A stretch of 42,289 bases of DNA. Origin: Elioraea rosea (GTDB lineage Bacteria > Pseudomonadota > Alphaproteobacteria > Acetobacterales > Acetobacteraceae). Where the stretch lies: contig NZ_VFAC01000035.1 of NCBI RefSeq assembly GCF_007644105.1, forward strand, positions 1 through 42,289, in the 5' to 3' direction. The position numbers and the translations under genes are program-made. The notes below the pieces were generated by a model, which did no database searches, was not told where the DNA came from, and was given only the letters and a program-made list of their open reading frames with translations. Positions 41,626-42,289 of this stretch are shown here, piece by piece (position 1 is the stretch's first letter; every line of letters starts with the position of its first letter).

Positions 41626-42289
41626 TCAGTTCCGCTGCTGCTGCTGCTGGCGCTGCTGCTGTTGCTGCGCCGGCGGCCGTTGCTGGGCCGCAGGTGCCGC
41701 GGGGCGCTGCTGCTGCGCCGCCGGTGTCGGCGCCGCGCCAGGCTCCGCCTCGACCTGCACGGAGGGAAGCGCGCGGTTGAGCTGCTCGACGACGGCCGCG
41801 GTGATGTCGAGCTCGTCCACGGCGAGGATCAGCGCGCCGCGGTTGAGAACGAGATTGAGGCTCCGCGACTCAGCCACCTGGCCGATCACGTAGAGCGCCG
41901 TGCGCTCGACCTCTGCCAGGGCGCGCTGGCCCGCCTGCTGGATCTGCGCGTTGCGCTCGCGAAGGACGCGCTGGCCATTGGCGATGCGCTCCTGCAGCTC
42001 GCGCTCGCGGTCGCGCAGCTGTTCGGGTGTGAGCGTCGCACGCTGGTTGGCGAGCTGCTGCTGCGCCTCCCGCCAGGCGCCCTGCTCGCGCTGCGCCTCG
42101 TCGTTCAACCTCGCCAGGCGCTCCTGGATCGTCTGACGTACGCCGCGCGCGGCGACCGAGGCCTCGAACACCTCCGGCAGGCCGACGACGCCGATCGAGG
42201 CCGCGGGCGGGGGAGCGCCGCGCGGGATGGGCGGAAGCCGGGGCGCGCCGGGCTCCTGCGGGCCGGCCACCTGGCCCTGCGGGGCCGCG
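41626..42289 (-). CDS. skp: OmpH/Skp periplasmic chaperone, 5' truncated by the window
   Basis: At least 220 residues; the frame is open through the window edge and the signal peptide is missing, so the start lies outside (a GTG at 42270 is internal). IGVVGLPEVFEASVAARGVR begins the Skp core. The long charged coiled coil (TIQERLARLNDEAQREQG, LRDRERELQERIANGQR) forms the tentacle arms, and LNLVLNRGALILAVDELDIT returns to the core. The C-terminus is Pro/Ala/Gln-rich, ending in glutamine runs. It holds unfolded outer-membrane proteins in the periplasm. Confidence 0.9.
   Translation of the reverse strand, partial: AAPQGQVAGPQEPGAPRLPPIPRGAPPPAASIGVVGLPEVFEASVAARGVRQTIQERLARLNDEAQREQGAWREAQQQLANQRATLTPEQLRDRERELQERIANGQRVLRERNAQIQQAGQRALAEVERTALYVIGQVAESRSLNLVLNRGALILAVDELDITAAVVEQLNRALPSVQVEAEPGAAPTPAAQQQRPAAPAAQQRPPAQQQQQRQQQQQRN

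Noticed and set aside
41626-41720. CAG/CTG-type short repeats at the skp 3' end as a CRISPR or tandem array
   Set aside because: They encode the Gln-rich C-terminus of Skp; irregular and without spacers.
1-42289. tRNA, rRNA, insertion sequences, integrase or attachment-site repeats
   Set aside because: None seen on either strand by reading; the locus shows no clear mobile-element boundary.

Overview
The window is GC-rich (roughly 70% by eye) alphaproteobacterial chromosome. The lipid A gene order at the right edge (skp, lpxD, fabZ, lpxA, lpxI), the use of LpxI, and an imp-type type VI secretion (T6SS) layout with two TssC proteins suggest Rhodospirillales/Acetobacteraceae. That placement is an inference from gene content. 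I see no rRNA, tRNA, CRISPR array, insertion sequence or integrase.

Positions 1-30.7 kb hold a T6SS locus that encodes all thirteen core Tss components. The left arm reads on the minus strand: tssA, a promoter gap, tssB, tssC1, tssC2, tagJ, tssE, tssF, tssG, then a SAM methyltransferase, an exported OmpA-like protein and a membrane-anchored HExxH protein. A truncated plus-strand gene resembling the C-terminal part of a kinase-DUF4384 protein converges on this arm at the left edge. The centre reads on the plus strand: clpV (tssH), hcp1, a strong terminator, and hcp2. The right arm reads on the minus strand: vgrG, a DUF6931-like gene, PAAR, fha (tagH), tssJ, tssK, tssL, tssM, tagF and pppA. TssB/TssC1/TssC2 form the sheath, Hcp the tube, VgrG/PAAR the tip, TssE/F/G/K with TssA the baseplate and its cap, TssJ/L/M the membrane complex, and ClpV recycles the sheath. 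Fha, PppA, TagF and the kinase-like fragment suggest control by threonine phosphorylation.

Positions 31.4-37.4 kb hold a minus-strand cluster that looks like a 2-aminoethylphosphonate (AEP) utilisation operon: a FAD-dependent amine oxidase-like protein, phosphonoacetaldehyde hydrolase (phnX), a periplasmic binding protein, an ABC ATPase and a fused permease. No PhnW aminotransferase is present, so the flavoenzyme is the likely source of phosphonoacetaldehyde. A short plus-strand pair (a secreted unknown and an Asp/Glu racemase-family protein lacking the second cysteine) sits between the T6SS and this operon.

Positions 37.4-42.3 kb hold a fumarylacetoacetase-family hydrolase and then the envelope genes lpxI, lpxA, fabZ, lpxD and a 5'-truncated skp/ompH, all on the minus strand. 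lpxB does not follow lpxI here.

Points most worth a second look: the methyltransferase/OmpA/HExxH module attached to the T6SS baseplate operon; a tssF that seems to start at CTG; a TssJ with no lipobox cysteine; a palindrome inside the tssB promoter; and the PhnW-less phosphonate route.
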